8,378 nucleotides of DNA, from positions 1-8,378 of the forward strand of contig JBJHCR010000286.1 of assembly GCA_050486105.1 (NCBI GenBank), in the 5' to 3' direction. The notes below the pieces were generated by a model. The model was not told the DNA's origin, did no database searches, and worked only from the letters and a program-made list of their open reading frames with translations. Below, piece after piece: positions 6,035-8,378 of this stretch. The translations under genes and the position numbers were made by a program. Positions within the stretch are counted from its first letter, which is position 1. Every line of letters begins with the position of its first letter. The DNA comes from JAEXNA01 sp050486105 (GTDB lineage Bacteria; Vulcanimicrobiota; Xenobia; Xenobiales; JADMJV01).

Positions 6035-7741
6035 ATGGAGTTGCTGAACGACAAGCGAGCCAACACGGGGACGGCGCTGCTGGCAGTGACGCTAGCAGTA
6101 ATTTTCGTCAGCCTTTGTTTTGCCAGCAGCTGGAACGACTCCCCGGCCTTCGATGAGCCTGAACACGCCGTGTCCGGGTACTGCTACGTGGAAACCAGAG
6201 AGTTTTGGAGCAACCCTTTTCATCCCCCCTTAACCAAGGTCCTAGCCGGTCTGGGTCTCAAGGCCATCAAACCGATCCCCCCCTCGGAAGCTTGGCAGGC
6301 TCGCCAGAAGCAGTACTCCATCGATCTCTTTTTCTTCGAATCGGGCAACGACCCCCAGCAGCTGATCCGAGCGGCTCGAGCACCGCTGATCCTGGCTTAT
6401 GGGCTTCTCACCGTAGGCTTTTTTTTCATGCTGCGGCGCGACACCGACCCCCAAACAGCCTTAGTGGCCACGGCAATGCTGGCGCTGTGCCCCAACTTTC
6501 TGGCCCATACCCCTCGGGTGACCTCAGACGTGGGGGCGGCCTTTGCCGCCTTCGCAGTGCTCTGGAGTTTCCATCGATACTGCCAAGATGGAGGGTGGTG
6601 GAAGGCTGTTTTTGGCCTGACCCTAGGGGTAGCCTTATTGGTTAAGTTCTCCATGCTGCTTCTGCTGGCTCTACTTCCAGCCATACTTTTGCTTGAGGGT
6701 CGGCAGCAACGGATCTTAGATGCTTTGCAGGCAGCGGGGTTGGCCTTAGTGGCCGTCTGGGGTGCCTATGCCTTTTGGGCCGTGCCGCCCGAATACCAAA
6801 TTTGGTACAACCAATATGTGCTCGGCAATCAGCAAGGGCTCTTGATCGAATTGGTTCGAGCCACCGAAGGCGTACCCGGACTACGATATCTCTCATGGTA
6901 CGGGTCCGGAGTGAGCGGACAATTCGAACAATTCACTGGAGGCAACACAATTCCAGTGTTATTTCTCGAACAGAGTCACTTCGGAGGACGCCGAAGCTAT
7001 TTCCCGATTCTCTTCGTAACCAAGGTCCCGGTGGGATATCTGTTGCTCTTTCTTCTTGGTGCCTACGGCTGCTGGCGGCAGCCTCCTCCTCGGCCTTTGC
7101 GGTTGTATGGGGCCTTTATTTTGGTCTTCTTCACCTTCGCCTGGTTGGGCAACCTGAACCTTGGAATCCGCCATATCTTGCCTATTTTTCCCTGCGTTTT
7201 CGCCTTAGCCGCTTGGGGAGTAACCCGGGTCACGGGTCGATTGCCTCGTACATTGGCGGCCTTGGCTTTCCTTTGGGTCGTTAGCAGTGTAGGCGGCGCT
7301 TATCCCGGCTACTTGGCCTACTATAATGAACTGGTAGGTGGGAAGACCGGCGGAAAGCGCATCGCTCTCGATTCCAACTTTGATTGGGGGGTAGACCTCT
7401 ATCGTCTGGCCTTGTGGGCCCAGGAGCGCCCCGAAGAACCGATCTACACCTTATATTTCGGACGAATCCGGCCGCTGGGTTACCTGGGTGAGCAAGCTCG
7501 ACCCCTTCCAGAAGAGAGACCGACCAAGGGATGGCTGGCCATCTCAGAGCACTACTATCGGCAACTCCTATTGGCCCAAAATAGCCTAACCCCAAATCCT
7601 ATGGGCCTGTCTCGCGAGACGGCAGCATGGATCGCAGCTTGCGAAATGACCGAACGTCTGGGAGACTCTATTCTACTTTGTGATCTTTCGGATCCGCTGA
7701 AGCCTGCTGGCCCAGATGCCGAGCTGGAGGGACTTCCTTAG
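6035..7741 (+). CDS. GT-C fold membrane glycosyltransferase (PMT/ArnT-like, polyprenyl-phosphate-sugar dependent)
   Basis: Multi-pass inner-membrane enzyme, 568 residues, expected to move a sugar from a polyprenyl-phosphate carrier to an acceptor on the outer face of the membrane; the acceptor is unknown. Seen: first hydrophobic helix about 13-31; then the loop FDEPEH (39-44), whose D40-E41 pair is the catalytic/metal position of GT-C enzymes; NPFHPPLTK (60-68), the HPP motif of the PMT group; then about nine more hydrophobic helices (roughly 114-133, 142-156, 165-180, 191-221 as two, 233-249, 323-345, 358-371, 380-398, 404-422). The NLGIRHILPIFP stretch (R379, H380) precedes the last helices, and a C-terminal soluble part carries LDSNFDWGVDL (445-455), resembling the SNxDWGQDL signature of bacterial relatives. 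ATG 6035 has GGGAGG five bases upstream. It is the only gene on its strand here and ends facing the right-edge gene. Confidence 0.92.
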   Translation: MELLNDKRANTGTALLAVTLAVIFVSLCFASSWNDSPAFDEPEHAVSGYCYVETREFWSNPFHPPLTKVLAGLGLKAIKPIPPSEAWQARQKQYSIDLFFFESGNDPQQLIRAARAPLILAYGLLTVGFFFMLRRDTDPQTALVATAMLALCPNFLAHTPRVTSDVGAAFAAFAVLWSFHRYCQDGGWWKAVFGLTLGVALLVKFSMLLLLALLPAILLLEGRQQRILDALQAAGLALVAVWGAYAFWAVPPEYQIWYNQYVLGNQQGLLIELVRATEGVPGLRYLSWYGSGVSGQFEQFTGGNTIPVLFLEQSHFGGRRSYFPILFVTKVPVGYLLLFLLGAYGCWRQPPPRPLRLYGAFILVFFTFAWLGNLNLGIRHILPIFPCVFALAAWGVTRVTGRLPRTLAALAFLWVVSSVGGAYPGYLAYYNELVGGKTGGKRIALDSNFDWGVDLYRLALWAQERPEEPIYTLYFGRIRPLGYLGEQARPLPEERPTKGWLAISEHYYRQLLLAQNSLTPNPMGLSRETAAWIAACEMTERLGDSILLCDLSDPLKPAGPDAELEGLP

Positions 7742-7770
7742 TGGGCCTCGACAGCAATAACGTTGTGAAA

Positions 7771-7780
7771 AAGCCGGCTT
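7771..7780. repeat. Perfect 10-base palindrome after the GT-C gene
   Basis: AAGCCGGCTT, preceded by a short A run (7768-7770), lies 30 bases past the GT-C stop in the convergent gap. With no loop it can form only a small hairpin, and no T tract follows on the plus strand. It may contribute to termination or be chance. Confidence 0.3.
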
Positions 7781-7819
7781 GAGGTGCCGCTATTACAAGA
7801 AACTTCGAGCGCTGAATAC

Positions 7820-7845
7820 CTAGGCGTTCCTACCGGAACCCCTAG
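7820..7845. terminator. Candidate bidirectional terminator hairpin between convergent genes
   Basis: Arm 7820-7830 (CTAGGCGTTCC) pairs with 7835-7845 (GGAACCCCTAG) over a TACC loop: 11 positions with one mismatch (7825/7840). It lies in the 143-base gap (7742-7884) between the plus-strand GT-C gene and the minus-strand gene ending at 7885, where both need to stop. Neither strand has the T run of a classical intrinsic terminator, so it may act as a 3'-end stabiliser or a weak terminator. Confidence 0.5.
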
Positions 7846-7884
7846 TTGTACTTGAGCGAGAAGCGACGAAGTAAGAGTGGTGCC

Positions 7885-8378
7885 TCAGGTCGGATTTCGT
7901 GATGGAGTTTCTGTCGAGGCCCACTTATCATCTGAGGCTCGCCTTGGCCAAGTACTCAGGGCTAGCCAAACCAACCACAGTTGCAATGCCAGGGCTGAAA
8001 CTTGATAACGCTCCCAGTGACTTATCAATACATAGGGCAGAAAGTACGCCAGATAGAGTACCAGGGCGTCACGAACGGCTTCCGAGCGCCAACCTCCAAC
8101 ACCAAGCAGCCAGATGATAGCCAAACTTGGTACCAGAGCGTACCCATAGGACCGAGCCATGACCGGCACCGCTCTAGCGCTTTGTTGAGATTCCAATTTG
8201 GTGGCTTCCCAACTGGCCCAAACCAAGTCGGGGTCAACAAGGTCAAGATGAGAGAACTGCTCCTTGGCTTCGGATTCAGTATAGTGCAGGATAAGCCAGG
8301 CCTGCCAACGAGGAGGGACGGGGTTGAATCGCATCATTCGTTTCTTCGCCAGGGTACGGGCATCGTCTGGATGAACCC
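7885..8378 (-). CDS. C-terminal part of a membrane protein, probable GT-C/GT39-like glycosyltransferase, 5' end cut by window edge
   Basis: Stop at 7885-7887 (TGA on the minus strand). The frame is open through ATG codons at 8337 and 8334 to the right edge, with the in-frame residues HPDDARTLAKKR before them, so I read it as a partial gene and not a 150-residue protein starting at 8337. About 163 residues are visible. A HPDDARTLAKKR-type amphipathic segment comes first, like the HPxxF/L...K..R helix before the last membrane domain of GT39-like sugar transferases. A polar loop follows, then three hydrophobic helices: around YGYALVPSLAIIWLLGV, ALVLYLAYFLPYVLI and ALALQLWLVWLAL. The ISHWERYQV stretch just before the last helix matches the (H/E)..RY motif found there in such enzymes. 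No catalytic Asp lies in the visible part, so the assignment rests on C-terminal pattern only; a related membrane protein such as an O-antigen ligase-like enzyme is possible. Confidence 0.68.
   Translation of the reverse strand, partial: VHPDDARTLAKKRMMRFNPVPPRWQAWLILHYTESEAKEQFSHLDLVDPDLVWASWEATKLESQQSARAVPVMARSYGYALVPSLAIIWLLGVGGWRSEAVRDALVLYLAYFLPYVLISHWERYQVSALALQLWLVWLALSTWPRRASDDKWASTETPSRNPT

Noticed and set aside
6775..7284. Plus-strand open frame of 169 codons inside the GT-C gene
   Set aside because: It is in another frame of a gene with clear membrane helices and motifs, with an Arg/Ser-rich low-quality translation.
7820..7845. Classical rho-independent terminator
   Set aside because: The stem is good but no T tract follows on either strand, so it is kept only as a candidate.
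1..8378. Mobile element, CRISPR array, tRNA/rRNA or defence system
   Set aside because: I found no transposase or integrase motifs, no regularly spaced repeats and no cloverleaf or rRNA-like stretch. The short TTAGGA pair around the hairpin alone does not establish an insertion.

Overview
The window is from a bacterial chromosome or contig of moderately high GC (judged by eye, not counted). It is densely coding, with eight protein genes, two of them cut by the window edges. I see no rRNA, tRNA, CRISPR array, transposase or phage gene. The lineage cannot be fixed from the sequence. A luciferase-like oxidoreductase of the usually F420-dependent type, a CrtX-like glycosyltransferase, bacterial ALG5-like and GT-C sugar transferases and an HPr-kinase-like protein fit several environmental phyla, so I name none.

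Left part (1-2932): a classical short-chain dehydrogenase runs off the left edge on the minus strand. It is divergent from a luciferase-like monooxygenase on the plus strand. The roughly 195-base space between them holds a strong near-perfect inverted repeat (710-769). The oxidoreductase ends tail to tail, with an 11-base overlap, against a minus-strand MGT/CrtX-type GT1 glycosyltransferase.

Middle part (3068-5665): the only clear operon is a plus-strand pair, a membrane-anchored GT2 glycosyltransferase whose 3' end overlaps an HPr-kinase/phosphorylase-like P-loop protein by 17 bases. That protein's 3' end overlaps, tail to tail by 28 bases, a minus-strand GT2 enzyme of the dolichyl/polyprenyl-phosphate glucosyltransferase (ALG5/DPM1) type. 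The best start for that enzyme is an internal TTG at 5665.

Right part (5666-8378): after a 369-base non-coding divergent region comes a large multi-pass GT-C glycosyltransferase on the plus strand. A 143-base convergent gap with hairpins follows. The last gene is the C-terminal part of another membrane protein on the minus strand, probably a second polyprenyl-phosphate-sugar-dependent GT-C enzyme, running off the right edge.

Reading them together (inference): the ALG5-like enzyme would make a polyprenyl-phosphate sugar on the cytoplasmic face. The one or two GT-C membrane enzymes would use it on the other side of the membrane. The GT2/HprK-like pair and the GT1 enzyme would modify further lipid, glycan or small-molecule acceptors. 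Genes switch strand almost one by one (-,+,-,+,+,-,+,-), so this is a functional neighbourhood at most and not one operon. The most unusual element is the HprK-like gene locked to a GT2 gene, with the first glycine of its Walker A loop replaced by methionine.
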